64,000 nt of DNA from Vicia villosa (lineage: Eukaryota; Streptophyta; Magnoliopsida; Fabales; Fabaceae). Under the pieces are notes generated by a model. It saw nothing but the letters and a program-made list of their open reading frames with translations. It ran no database searches and had not been told where the DNA came from. The stretch covers positions 248,001-312,000 of the forward strand of contig NW_026705913.1 of assembly GCF_029867415.1 (NCBI RefSeq), written 5' to 3'. Shown one piece after another: positions 32,144-43,047 of the stretch. The stretch's first letter is position 1. Each line of letters opens with the position of its first letter. The position numbers were made by a program, and so were the translations under genes.

Positions 32144-32163
32144 GAAACTTAAATAGGGGCATC
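32144..32163 (+). promoter_or_regulatory. Polypurine tract of element C
   Basis: gaaacttaaataggggcatc directly precedes the LTR start at 32164. Confidence 0.8.
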
Positions 32164-32427
32164 TGTCATACCCCAATTTTTGACCCTAAGATCATACCTC
32201 ATTTGCATATCAATCATCAATCAAGAGTTTTATTTTAAAGCTCTGCTCTCGGTGTAATGCTTACTTCATCTGCAAGGGAATCATCGAGCACCAATGTTTT
32301 AGTCTTGTATATATTGTTTTACTAACCAAAATACCAAAAATATTGCCTTGTGCTTTTGTATGTTTGTGTTTTGTAGGTACCAAGTCAAAGTGTCCATCAA
32401 AAGGAGCATTTTTCAACAATTTCACTG

Positions 32428-32610
32428 TGCAAATCGATTTGCATAAGGTGTAAATCGATTTACACAACTGATTCTGCACCAGATTTTGCTTCTGCCATCA
32501 GTGCAAATCGATTTGCATAAGACAGCAATCGATTTGCATAACTGTTTTTGCCCCAGATTTTGCCTTTTTCAGCTATGTAAATAGATTTACATAAAGTGTA
32601 AATCGATTGC
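32428..32610 (+). repeat. TCGA-centred palindromes upstream of the D1 TATA box
   Basis: TGCAAATCGATTTGCA (32428-32443 and 32502-32517) and GTGTAAATCGATTTACAC (32448-32465) are perfect palindromes. Decayed copies are at 32525-32538 and 32577-32610. Confidence 0.88.
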
Positions 32611-32861
32611 ACCAGTGCGAATTTGGAAAAATGAAGGCAAATTTCAGCTTTTGAAAGTGTTGACATCATTTGCAAGCATGGGAAGCATGACTTAGCTCTT
32701 GTATTTGATTACCTACATCATTTAATCATAAACCCTCATGTGATTGCATCAAGACCATTGGATCTCATTTTTGGCTCCAAATCCTTTTCCCAAGCCTAAT
32801 TCTATTTTCCAATCCTAACTCCAAGCCACAAAATTTCCCAAGCCTAAGTGCTATAAATTGA

Positions 32862-32869
32862 GGCATTCC
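32862..32869 (+). promoter_or_regulatory. TATA box of LTR D1
   Basis: TATAAATT in gtgctataaattgaggc. LTR D2 has TATAAATA at 53040-53047 in the same context. Confidence 0.6.
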
Positions 32870-33312
32870 CCTCCTCAGTTTTCAAGCTTTGATAGCCAAG
32901 AAAACTCTTGCTCTTTCTCTCCTCACCTCTTCCATACCCCTCACTCAAAGCTCTTTTTCTTCCACACAAATTAGTGAGTCACATCTTGAACCTCACTAAT
33001 TTAGAGCTAAACCTCAACATAAACACTACTTTTTCTTCATCAATTGTGAGAGATCAAGGCTTGTGGTTGTGTGTTCTTGAAGAAGATTCAAAGTTTGTGA
33101 AAGATTTGGTAAAATTCTAGATCCATTCCATAATTCAAGATGTGATCCATTGTTGTTTATGCTTGATGCACCTTTGGTGCTACATTGATGAGTTTTGCTT
33201 GCTTACTTGATACATTTTCGTGCACAAATTGATCCAAGATCACAAGGTGTTTGGTTTTATGTTTAAACAATTTTTCTTCCCTTTATTTGCTGTTTTTTTG
33301 AAAAACTGTGTT

Positions 33313-33424
33313 GTGCAAATCGATTTACATCTGGTGCAAATTGATTTACATAACTAAAAAATTGCGCAGATTTGAAAATAGAGTTATGCAAATCGATTTA
33401 CACTCTGTGCAAATCGATTTACAT
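33313..33424 (+). repeat. TCGA-centred palindromes downstream of the D1 TATA box
   Basis: Four copies of GCAAATCGATTTAC or a one-base variant lie in two pairs, about 33315/33335 and 33387/33408. The cores AAATCGATTT are palindromic; the outer bases are not. Confidence 0.8.
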
Positions 33425-35517
33425 CTGAGCAGAATGTGTTTTTTTTGCCGTTTTTGACTTGTTTTTGGTTCTAACTCATCTTCTACTCCATTCTTTTGAT
33501 TTTTCTTTGAATCACAAAGTTAGAGGCCTAATTTCTCTCTAATTTCAATGGACTTAGGGCGTCGATAGGATGAGAATCCGAATCCGCAATATTAAGTGAT
33601 TGAAATTATGGATGAAAGGAGCTTTTGAATATGGTTCCATCTTTTATTTCTTTTTCTTTTGATCGATGAAAGTCTTTGATACCTTGAGAATTCTTATGGA
33701 TTCTTGGTAAAGACTAAATCACTCCTTATTTTCTTTTCGTGCGGTATTGCTTTCGGAGAATGATGTACATATCATTTCTCTCGCATGCATTAGCACCTAA
33801 AGTTTTGACCGGCCTCGTTGTAGGGTGATTTCTACATAAATCACTTGGCGATCTGCTTAACATAGCGCAATATTTCATGTCCCGAATAAAAAGATCAAAT
33901 ATGGAAGAGAATTGTATGCGGTTGATTTAAGACTTATGGAGGTTTATCGTGTAGTCGCTATGATTTTATCAAGCTTCTGATAAATTTCTATTGAATTTAA
34001 ATCCGAGTACATCCTTCACTCACCATCGATCTTCATTACTAACTTTGATAACATACTTGACAAGTTTCAAGATGGTTATCTTTAACATCTAACAATTGAC
34101 TTTAATTTCCGCACTTTATTATATTGCTCTTTATATTTCTCGCTTTATCGCTTTATTTTATCATTTCATCATATTTACATTCCGCTATTTTCTCTTTGTC
34201 CATTTGGACATTTATATTCCGCTATTTTCTCTTTGTCCATTTGGACGCTATGTTTATGCTTCCGCTATTTTTCTTTTGTCCACTTGGACCATACTTTACT
34301 TTTATGCTAAAACACTAATAAATAACAAAAATCTAAAAAAAACCTAAGTCTCTGTTTTGGACTATTGGTTACTATCCCTAGCATTCTGGAGATTCGGACT
34401 TATGGACTTAGTACCTCTGGACCCTCACGATATTGTTACTCTGCCGCTATTATGTCTGTCTGGCATTGGATTGTTGTTTGTTTGTATGTGCAGGTATTTC
34501 CTCGAAAGCCCTTGATGGTTAATTCCAAGGCATCGATATAAGGATTTCACCCGAAAACAGCCGTTACTCTGCCCGATTTTCGTCAGAATTTTATTGTGCT
34601 TAATGCAAAGTGGTGCTAAGATAATAAGTTCATCTGGATCCCCAAGTGGTAATGTGTTGGTATTAATAGTCCAAAGGATGGGAATTCTACCTTGACTCTT
34701 AATGTCAAGTGTTGGCTTCTTATTTCGGTTAGACCGTTTCTTTCCTTAGCTTTTATTTTACGCAATAGGATAGTCTCTTCATCTCCTCCCATTCTTAAAT
34801 TTTCAAAATCTTCTACCTTTTTCAAAAACATTCTTATGTTTGCAAACCTTTTCAAAACCTTTTTCTTAAAAAATATCTTTTGCCCTTAGTGGCCTTTTCC
34901 TCTTTTCTTCAAAAGTTTAGACACTATTAATTGTCGAAACGAGTGGTTATACCCCACGATTTGGAAATTGATTGATATAATGAGATATTTTCCGCGTGAG
35001 AGAGTTAGTGGCATACTCGTCGATTTTATCCGAGTTGGAGCCCTTCTTTCATTAGCGATGCAAAGAACTCGTTTGTTCTCATGCTCAAGATCAATGGCTG
35101 AGTATTTCTCTCCAACGATGATAAAGTGTTTATTCGTTTTAAAAATGTTTTCCCTTTTAAGCGGAACTACATTAGCTCTGACTTCTCCATTGCACCGAGG
35201 AGGTATGTAGGCACAAGGCTTAACGTCTTGCCGAGCTTATTTTTAAAATAAAACAAACCCTTTTTAGCACACACGACACAGATTTTCAAAAAGGTTCCTG
35301 TGGAGTACCACAGATATGAGGGGTGCTTAAAACCTTCCCCTTGTATAAACAACACCCGTACCTAAGATCTCTTCTTTTTGTTTTTAAAAAACAAACTTTG
35401 GGTTTTATTCGTTCTTTTCCCTTTTCCTTTGGAAACAATAAAGCGCGGTGGCGACTTTCACTGAAATATTGAGTCGAGTCTATTCCATGGCTTCGATCTC
35501 AAATTTTCCCCGCTGCA

Positions 35518-35913
35518 CACGGATAGACCCTTTCATCCTGAAAGGCTAAAAAAAAACTCTTCTACAAATATTAAGGTAATTGCTCCTAATTGCCTTGCTC
35601 TGGTTAAAATCCTTTTCTACATTTTTTTTCATAAACCTTCAATACGGCTACGCTCACTTACGAGCTAAAGTCCATATTCTCTTCTTCTACATTTCTTTCA
35701 AAAGAGCAAAGCAATTAAGAGCCCATGGAAAACCATGGATGCAAAGGGTGCCTTACACCTTCCCTTTGCATAATTACGCCCCGAACTCAGTTTTTATTTA
35801 AAAGGTTTTTCCTGTTCTTTTAGCCTTTCTGATTATTTGGATAAAATAAAAGTCGGTGGCAACTCTTGCTTAACCGCGACATTTTGATAAAAAAGTCAGT
35901 TCACCGTATTACA
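35518..35913 (+). repeat. Tail of an E-family LTR (E1)
   Basis: It matches the last 400 bases of LTR E2 (ctacaaatattaaggtaa, gcaattaagagcccatgg, tcggtggcaactcttgc) and ends GTATTACA, like E2 and E3. Its left part is missing, as expected if element C inserted here with cacgg as the target site (35518-35522). The primer site expected next is absent. Confidence 0.72.
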
Positions 35914-36133
35914 GACTTGTTTGTGTTTGCTACTAACCTTTGTTTCCTTGCAGGTTTTTTTAAAACACTTGTTTACCCTTACTATCTCATGTTATGTATA
36001 ATGAGCTGCATTCGCATAACATCATGACATCATAAGCATAACATGATTTAACTAACCCTTTCAAGGATCTTAGGAATTTAGGGCGCACAATTTCAGGTGC
36101 TCTTATCAAGGACTGAACTCTTATCTAGGGGCA

Positions 36134-36217
36134 AGAGGATTTATTTTCCTCTGGCCGCACACCTTCCAATTCAAAGACTCAGTACCTATCAAGGGGCAAG
36201 AGGATTTATTTTCCTCT
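36134..36217 (+). repeat. Two AGAGGA-TTTATTT-TCCTCT hairpins in the E leader
   Basis: Positions 36134-36152 and 36199-36217, each preceded by ggggca. The loop equals that of the B hairpins; the stem differs. Confidence 0.85.
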
Positions 36218-36477
36218 AGCCATGTACCTTCAAATTCATAAGTGTCACGAACCAGAGGCGATGACCCACTCGATATGGTGAGCTTGATTCTCAAAGAAGG
36301 ACGTGCCAAGACGACAGTCAAAGTTCTTCAGACGAAGCTGGGATTGATTCAATGTCTAAATATTGCAAAATAAATTTCCTAAAGGTCCTTGAAAGCATTG
36401 CATCTGCATTCATAACATCGCATAGCAGGTTTCTTATAATAGGTCTCTCATCCTTCCTCGCTGTTTATTTCAGCATC

Positions 36478-36795
36478 ATGAATCTCGAGCAATCAGTCAA
36501 AAATCTTCAGACTCAGAACAACCAGTTCCTAGAAATGATCTTTAACTTGGCCAAGGGGCAAGAAGAATTAAAGGCACTTCTGATCGAGAAGGAGAAGAAT
36601 CAACATAAGCATCAAGGTGGTCAAGATAATCAGATATCCAAGCTTAAGCGATCATTTACTCCGTTACATATACCGCTGTCTCAAGTTCTCCAACAATTGC
36701 TCAATCAGAACTTGATAACTCTATTACCTCCGCATTCATTTCCTACCAATTTCACTCCTGGATATAAGTACCATGCGAGATGTGCTTATCATTCG
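36478..36795 (+). pseudogene. gag: Gag-like ORF of element E, broken inside the zinc knuckle
   Basis: ATG at 36478 gives MNLEQSVKNLQTQNNQFLEM, probably a coiled coil, as at the start of the ORF of B. Next come a basic linker and HIPLSQVLQQLLNQNLITLL, a diverged IPMTYTEL module. The knuckle begins CAYHS (compare CAYHSG in H) and is cut at about 36795, where unrelated sequence starts. The frame stays open to 37029 by chance through that sequence. Like B, this gag lacks the capsid core. The longer frame from 36352 does not begin with a likely start. Confidence 0.65.
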
Positions 36796-36920
36796 TGTGA
36801 ATACAAGATCACACTCACAAAGATGTTTTTGATTCATGGCAAACTCAACAAGCATACAAGCAACAAGGTACAAGCAGAAGAACTCAAAGAAAAGCAAGCT
36901 TTGGTCACTCATAACAGAGC

Positions 36921-37303
36921 AGGTCGACCTACTATGCATACAAGTCGACTCAACACAAGCAAAATAAGAGGAACTCAGAAAATCAGCAGTCAGGTCGACC
37001 TACTCCCAACACAGGTCGACCTAAAATGAAGAAATTTACATATCATTCTGCTAGGTCGACCTACACAACAACTAGGTCGACCTAATCTGAGAAAATTTCC
37101 CCAAAACGCATCTGAAGTGGATTCTGGTCGACCTACTTCTTTGACAGGTCGACCTAACTGGGAACAAATGACATCCAAAGGATATGCAGCTCTGTTAGGT
37201 CGACCCAGCCCTAAATTAGGTCGACCTATCTGATCAAAACTGACTTCCAAAGGATATGCAGCTCTGTTAGGTCGACCCAGCCCTAAATTAGGTCGACCTA
37301 TCT
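36921..37303 (+). repeat. Repeated AGGTCGACCT palindromes
   Basis: About a dozen copies of (T)AGGTCGACCT(A), mostly palindromic. The last four lie in two near-identical 79-base units (about 37160-37315), in which the first member of each pair is aggtcgaccca. Confidence 0.85.
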
Positions 37304-37564
37304 GATCAAAACTGCCAAAATTTCTGGTTTTCTCTGCATCAACTAAAAAGCTCTCATATATATTGTCCAAGGTTCAATTATTAAAAACAACACCAACGAC
37401 TGATAGATACACAAAGGCTTCTCATCTTCGTTCTTCGTCATCTCCAACACAATTACACATAATCATTCTTGCGTTGAGGTTTAGTGATCGAGTTCGATAA
37501 CGTCCATGGAACGGAATTGAAGATTCCTAGTGGGTGAAGATTTGTGGGGTTTTTGGTGAATAAA

Positions 37565-37684
37565 ATCCGAGGGTTTTGTCCTCCAAGATAGGTGTTTCTT
37601 GGGGGTTTTTATCAAGAGGCTTCATCGAGGATCCATCCGAGGGTTTTGTCCTCCAAGATAGGTGTTTCTTGGGGGTTTTTATCA
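37565..37684 (+). repeat. 50-bp exact direct repeat
   Basis: 37565-37614 and 37635-37684 are identical (atccgagggttttgtcctcc to tttttatca), 70 bases apart. Confidence 0.92.
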
Positions 37685-38159
37685 CAGAGTCGGGTTCACA
37701 AGATCATATCCCCACAGAGTAATCATTAAGAAGATATCTTCAAATGCTCTCGTCCCGACAAAGACATGGCTCCGCAATAGAGTTTACATCTTCAACACTA
37801 CCGGTTCTTCAACACGTCGCTCTTCTCCAACATGGTTTACTAATATCTTTTATCCCCAGTCAAGGTACATCAAATTACTATTCATCCCCAAGCAGAAATC
37901 ATAAATCTCCAGCTGAGCATCTCCAAGACAAGATCAGATAATAAAATCACAAAGACATATTTATTTTCTCAAACAAGACAACATAAATCATATTCAAATT
38001 CATACATTGCATACATTACCTCATAATGAATTAATACATAACATGCAAGTTTCTCATTTATTTTGAGAGACCCGTCGCATAATACATGCACCATAACATT
38101 GCATAAAAACTGACAATGTCTGATTGGTACATTACGAAGATTCGAATCTTATTCAAAGC

Positions 38160-38965
38160 AAAGCCTAACGCACGGCCTTCCAGACATCTACGGATGCAAT
38201 TTTGATTAGTCTAACGCACGACTTATCCTCCAGCCTAATGCACGGTTTTCCAGACATCTACAGATGCAATTTGGATTTAGTCTAACGCACGACTTATCCT
38301 TCAACCTAACGCACGGTTTTCCAAACATCTACGGATGAAAATTGGATTCAGTCTAACGCACGACTCATCCTTCAGCCTAACGCACGGCCTTCCAGACATC
38401 TACGGATGCAAATTGGATTTAGTCTAACGCACGACTCATCCTTCAACCTAACGCACGGTTTTTCAGACATCTATGGATGAAAATTGGATTCGGTCTAACG
38501 CACGACTCATCCTTCAGCCTAACGCACGACCTTCCAGACATCTACGGATGCAAATTGGATTTAGTCTAACGCACGACTCATCCTTCAACCTAACTCACGG
38601 TTTTCTAGACATCTACGGATGCAAATTGGATTCAGTCTAACGCACGACTCATCCTTCAGCCTAACGCACGGCCTTCCAGACATCTACCGATGCAAATTGG
38701 ATCCGGTCTAACGCACGACTCATCCTTCAACCCAACGCACGGCTTTCTAGACATCTACCGATGCAAATTGGATCCGATCTAACGCACGACCCATCCTCCA
38801 GTCTAACATACGACACATCTTTCTGCCAACAAACACTTCTCAATACATCTGAGCTCAGATACATCCTAACGTATGGCTCATTCTGGTACTTCTCAACATC
38901 ACAGATTCAGTCTAACGTACGACTCATCCTAAGTACATCCTTCAGATACGATCTAACGTACGACG
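38160..38965 (+). repeat. 71-bp array of hairpins with loop TAACGCAC
   Basis: About nine units, each with two hairpins of constant loop TAACGCAC (TAACGTAC near the end). Stems: GCC/GGC (38163-38176), AGTC/GACT (38208-38223), AACC/GGTT (38303-38318), GGTC/GACT sharing GTC/GAC. The AGTC/GACT hairpins are extended by GGAT/ATCC further out. A third small hairpin CATC-TACG-GATG is in each unit. Confidence 0.85.
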
Positions 38966-38989
38966 TATTCTGACTCTCAATTCGATCAA

Positions 38990-39165
38990 GCTGGATGGCA
39001 TCTTTAAGCCCATCTCAATCAAGTCTATCAAGTTGGATGACATCTTTAAGCCCATCTCCAATAAACTTTCTCTCAAGGCCTGGATGGCATCTTTAAACCC
39101 ATCTCCGACAACACTCTGCCTAGACGACATCTTCAAGCCCATCTCCGACAAAAGTCCTTACTTCA
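38990..39165 (+). repeat. Short array 'ggatggcatctttaagcccatctc'
   Basis: Four diverged copies, spaced about 38-58 bases, directly after the hairpin array. Confidence 0.75.
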
Positions 39166-39263
39166 GCTAGGGCAAATTTCTGGGTATTCTAGTGTTCAAT
39201 CCTCTTCTACCTTCAGATTCCGACAGGCACACATGCCCGTCTACATCTTCAGATATAAGAAAA

Positions 39264-39278
39264 TTGAACAGGGGCAGC
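39264..39278 (+). promoter_or_regulatory. Polypurine tract of element E
   Basis: ttgaacaggggcagc directly precedes the TG of LTR E2. Confidence 0.75.
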
Positions 39279-42200
39279 TGTCATACCCCAAATCATTTGC
39301 ACCATTTGAATTAATATTCATTTAGAAAATAAAAACATACATCACATGCTTATCTTTGTGCATTTTTGTTTGTTTTTACGATTTAATAATATTTTCAGTT
39401 TACTTATCCTTTTTGGTTTACAATTTTAATTTTAATTAACTTTAGAATTAAAATTAGTAAATCATTTTATTATATTGTGCTACTCGTATTATTTCTTTTT
39501 ATTTTATAGGTGCAAATAATAAGGATGAGGTCCATTTCAATTCACTAAAGATTCCATTGGGCTCAAGTTGGTACAAGTCCATTGTCATTCTAACCTAATT
39601 TTTTGTTATAAATATATCAACAAAATAAACCCTAGGGGGGAGGACCCTCTCACGTACAACGATCCTACTTTTTCCCGACCATCCTCAATACTTTACTGAT
39701 AGTGAACCCTAACCTCTCTCACTCACGCAGGAACAATCCTTTTTTCATCTTCTGTAAATTGGTATTTAACAATTCCAATACTCACATTTTTTTGCGGTTT
39801 CACATTTTGTTAGAAAAAATCGTGTGCAATAACAAGCCATAGCCTTACGCTATCACCATCCTGTCTAAACCAAGTCTTCTTTACCCTTGTTACCCTTGTT
39901 ACCATTAAACTCTAGAAATACTTCCTCACAAAAACCTTCATCCAATCAAAACAACAACATTCCCAAGCTTTCTATTCCCTTCACATGTAAATGAAACTTG
40001 ACGGGCCTTGTTTTGTTGATTGTTCTCACCTTTGGTTTTTCAGTCACTGTGGTAAAAACGATTGGAAAAAGAAACAAACAAATTAAAAGAACAAGCTCAT
40101 TGTCACTCACTCCGGTTGAATCGCAACGTCCTTCAAAGACAAACAACCCCGCTCCACACTCTTTCATTATCAGCAACAACAAGGAAACCGCATCAGAGTT
40201 CCATCAATAACGAATCATACACCAAACTTCCCTTCATTCGTCAGCGAGAATTCATGACTTCGTCAATGCACCAACATCACACTGACTCAGAATCGTCACC
40301 ATCAATATGCCTTCAACTCCTCGGTCAATACCGACGCCTTTCATCAGCGACATCATCCGAATCGCAACGATACAGCCGCGACATCGTCACACCTTTGAAC
40401 AACCGTTCACGTCATTCTGTGAAGCATCGAACAATCAGCTACGGCAAAAGTTCTCAGCACACAATCTTCAGCTTTTCTCTGCGGAAGGATTTCCTCCATT
40501 CGCAACAGCATCGACTCAACAAGCTTTCCACCTTCACCTCAACTCCGAAGAGGTCACGCAATCTCATCTACAAATCCCACATGGCTACAATATCATCATC
40601 AATGCATCGCATCTACAACATAACCAAATCATCACCGCGATCTTCATCACGAGATCGTTTTCTTGAATCAATAAGGAGCAACTCTTCAACAGATTCAACG
40701 CCGTAGCAATCAAAGCAATGACTCAAAGACGATCCGCATCTTGTTCAGATCCTTTAACGTCACTGAACGACAAGCCACGCCGAGTCATTCATCACGCGAC
40801 CACGTCAGAACCACCGGGAATCAATAAATCCCAATCGGTATTCATTTCTCAATTTTTGATTGTTATCGTTTACTTCAATGCGTGAACCGTTGTTGTTGTT
40901 CTCATGCGTGAACTGTTGTTGTTGTCCTCTTGCTTGGACCGATTCGGTCATGATGCTGGGATTCATTAAGTGTTTTACTGGATTCATTGTTGCTGTGATA
41001 TATATGTTTTTTTTCTGTGATTTGCGTTTGGGGTAGTAATCTGAGAAATCGGTGTGGAATAATAACTGAGGTAGAGTTTTTTGAGAAAGCATGTTGAATG
41101 ATAACAGAGAGATGAAGCTGAGAGGTACAGGAATCGTGAGAGAGGAGAAACTGACCAAAAAAATTGAAACAAGAAGGAGATGGGGCGGACTCCATGGTAC
41201 TCGTTTTTAGGTTTTTTCTTTGTTTAAATCACTTTGGGCTTAAGGGTTGCTAACCCAGTTCTATTTGTTTACAGCATACCCAAGCTGAACCATCACACCC
41301 CTCTTATCGTCTGTATTAGTGCTTTCTGTTTGCCTTTTAATTGATAGAAAAATTGCATATGTTAGTAATTATATATAAAAAAAGGTACTAACAATATTTT
41401 GTTTGAATTTTAATTTTTTCTTTAGAATTTAATTTTTATGTGGCTCTTTTTATTTTCTTGATTAATTGTTAATATCTTTTATTATTACTCATGCATCATA
41501 TACTAATTTCTTGTTTATTGCGAGGTATTATCGAGCTTATTGCGAGGGTTAGCACCAGGGTTCCTCCGACTACGCACCATATCAGATCAAATCAAAGCTA
41601 AATCTTTTTCATATTTGTTTAATTTCTTTTTGCCATTTTTTATTAAATTAGGGTTAACATTACTTGGCAAATGAACTGTCCATACACACACCCCTTTATT
41701 TTTGTTTTCTTTTCTTTTTTCCCACTTTTTTCAGGGTTAGCTTACCGCCAAAGCTCAACAGTCGGTAACCCTAAATCTTAACCTCATTTATTCATTCTGC
41801 TTTAATTATTACTTGAGTCAGATCCACTGGTTTCTTTTTCCCTTCCCCATATTATTTGTAAATGTTCCGAGGATGTATTGCTTGGCCTTAAAGGCACTTA
41901 ATCTGCATATTATATTATTGTGTGGTTAGTAATCTTAGGGAGTGCAATCCTTGAACTGAATTAGCATCACTAATTATAAGATTAAATTTCTGAATTAATC
42001 ACATGATTGTTGCACCCACGCACACTTTTTCGGTAACCTCTCTTGTTGCCTGTTGCCTTGTGTTTCTTTTGCAGAATAGCCTTGTCCCTCGAATACGAGG
42101 ATACCTCAGCCATGTTGCCTCGACTAAATGCAAAGATCATAAGTCCCTAATGATGCTGCCTTCGATACACTAATTATGATCTCGTCCCTCGGAAGTTGCC

Positions 42201-42748
42201 TACGAAAGGCTAAGGTATCCTCTGGTTGGTTGCCTAAACGAAAGGCTATTCTGATCCTTCCCTTAGACTACCTTCCTCTCTATGGCATGGGACAGTCTTA
42301 TGGCGAATGATAATGCGACAATCCTTCAATCTAAAAATTAAAGGACTTCCTTGCCCTCCTATGGCAGAGATAGCCCTGAAAGGCTCAAAGAACTCTTCTA
42401 CAAATATTAAGGTAACTGCTCCTAATTGCCTTGCTCTGGCTAAACTCCTTTTCTACACTTTTTTTCATAAACCTTCAATATGGCTACGCTCATTTACGAG
42501 CTAAAGTACATATTCTCTTCTTCTACCTTTCTGAACTCAAAGAGAAAAGCAATTAAGAGCCCATGGAAAACCATGGATGCAAAGGGTGCCTTACACCTTC
42601 CCTTTGCATAATTACCCCCCGAACTCAGTTTTTATTTAAAATGTTTTTCCTGTTCTTTTAGCCTTTCTGATATTTGGACAAAATAAAATTCGGTGGCGAC
42701 TCTTGCTTACCGCGACATTTTCGATAAAAGTCAGTTCACTGTATTACA
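39279..42748 (+). repeat. LTR E2 (3' LTR of element E)
   Basis: 3470 bp from TGTCATACCCC to GTATTACA. TATAAATA is at 39607-39614. Near 42080-42260 are 'gttgcct' and 'cgaaaggcta' words that also occur in E3. Long frames at 40062-40706 and around 40800-41195 lie inside and look like chance. The base after the LTR starts atagg, the right target copy if the element is as read here. Confidence 0.8.
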
Positions 42749-43047
42749 ATAGGGATCAGAAGAAAGAGCCTCGCCGCATCAATCCAATTCCAATGACTTA
42801 CACTGAATTGTGGCATGCATTAATCCAAAAGCAACTCATAGTTCCAAGGCCAACTAAGCGGTCAACTCCCCCATTCTTTAAACATTATAACCCAGATTCC
42901 ACGTGTGCTTATCATAGTGGAGTAGCTGGTCATTCCATTGAAGACTGTTGGGTTCTGAAAGATAATGTTCAAGACCTGATCGAAAGCAAGATGCCCTCCT
43001 TTAGGAATGTTGGTCCAAATGTGATAAAAAATCCTTTACCCACATGA
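42749..43047 (+). pseudogene. gag: C-terminal fragment of the gag of element H
   Basis: The frame resumes right after LTR E2 with RDQKKEPRRINPIPMTYTEL, then the knuckle CAYHSGVAGHSIEDC (C-x2-H-x5-H-x4-C), and ends GPNVIKNPLPT with TGA at 43045-43047. It is the same module as in C and D2. The N-terminal part must lie left of element E. The apparent start at 42703 is within the LTR and is not real. As in C, a stop follows NPLP and no protease follows. Confidence 0.75.

Larger units (their letters stand above)
29292..32163 (+). other. 3' UTR of element C
   Basis: No pol or other gene. The segment 29590-29800 matches segments of B and H. There are A-rich runs at 29950-30130. Repeats of 'ccatgatcagttcatccc' are at 30810-30910, then the hairpin array. 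It closes with tttaagtctcttcaag and gaagaaacttaaatag before LTR D1. Confidence 0.65.
27572..35517 (+). mobile_element. Element C: Ogre-like element with gag but no pol, 5' end outside window
   Basis: A gag leader, a broken gag, a 2.9-kb 3' UTR, a purine tract and 3' LTR D1 are in order. Element 1 appears to have inserted in the leader just before gag, so the 5' LTR of C would lie left of the window. The gag stops right after the knuckle module and 3' UTR sequence follows at once, so pol is absent. The LTR is of the same family as D2 at 52538. C in turn seems to lie in an E-family LTR, whose tail starts at 35518. Confidence 0.65.
32164..35517 (+). repeat. LTR D1 (3' LTR of element C)
   Basis: 3354 bp from TGTCATACCCC to CCGCTGCA. 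It aligns along its length with LTR D2 (52538-55539), for example 'gaccggcctcgttgtagggtg', 'cctcgaaagcccttgatgg' and 'gcgcggtggcga'. A segment of the type 'ctttgtccatttgga' occurs three times at 34190-34290. It carries TCGA palindromes on both sides of the TATA box. No gene is supported; all frames are short. Confidence 0.85.
36796..37684 (+). repeat. Foreign block in the E gag, possible decayed solo LTR
   Basis: It starts tgtgaatacaagatcacac and may end gggtttttatca, so TG and CA ends are possible, but no target duplication was found. It has many GGTCGACC palindromes, a tatata near 37357 and CT-rich leader-like sequence. I do not recognise the family. The rest of the gag knuckle does not resume after it, so a deletion is also involved. 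Confidence 0.4.
35914..39278 (+). mobile_element. Internal region of element E
   Basis: It holds a leader with two TTTATTT hairpins, a broken gag-like ORF, an inserted or rearranged block (36796-37684), a 3' UTR with two arrays and a purine tract leading into LTR E2. No pol. Element E interrupts the gag of element H: the H gag reading frame resumes right after LTR E2. Confidence 0.65.
37685..39278 (+). other. 3' UTR of element E
   Basis: No gene. AT-rich sequence to 38150, then two arrays, then ttcaatcctcttctacc and aaaattgaacaggggcagc before LTR E2. Confidence 0.65.

Noticed and set aside
32164..35517. D1 as a solo LTR
   Set aside because: A purine tract and a matching Ogre-type 3' UTR lie directly before it, so it is better read as the 3' LTR of element C.
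36990..37370. 126-aa minus-strand frame with repeated LGRPN words
   Set aside because: It is translation of the GGTCGACC repeat, not a protein family.
38160..38965. Possible CRISPR-like array
   Set aside because: Regular direct repeats are present, but the spacers are also repeated, no cas genes exist and the context is a plant retrotransposon 3' UTR.
40062..40706. 214-aa frame in LTR E2
   Set aside because: It lies wholly in an LTR, overlaps another frame of similar length, has low-complexity Ser/His/Arg content and no domain I recognise.
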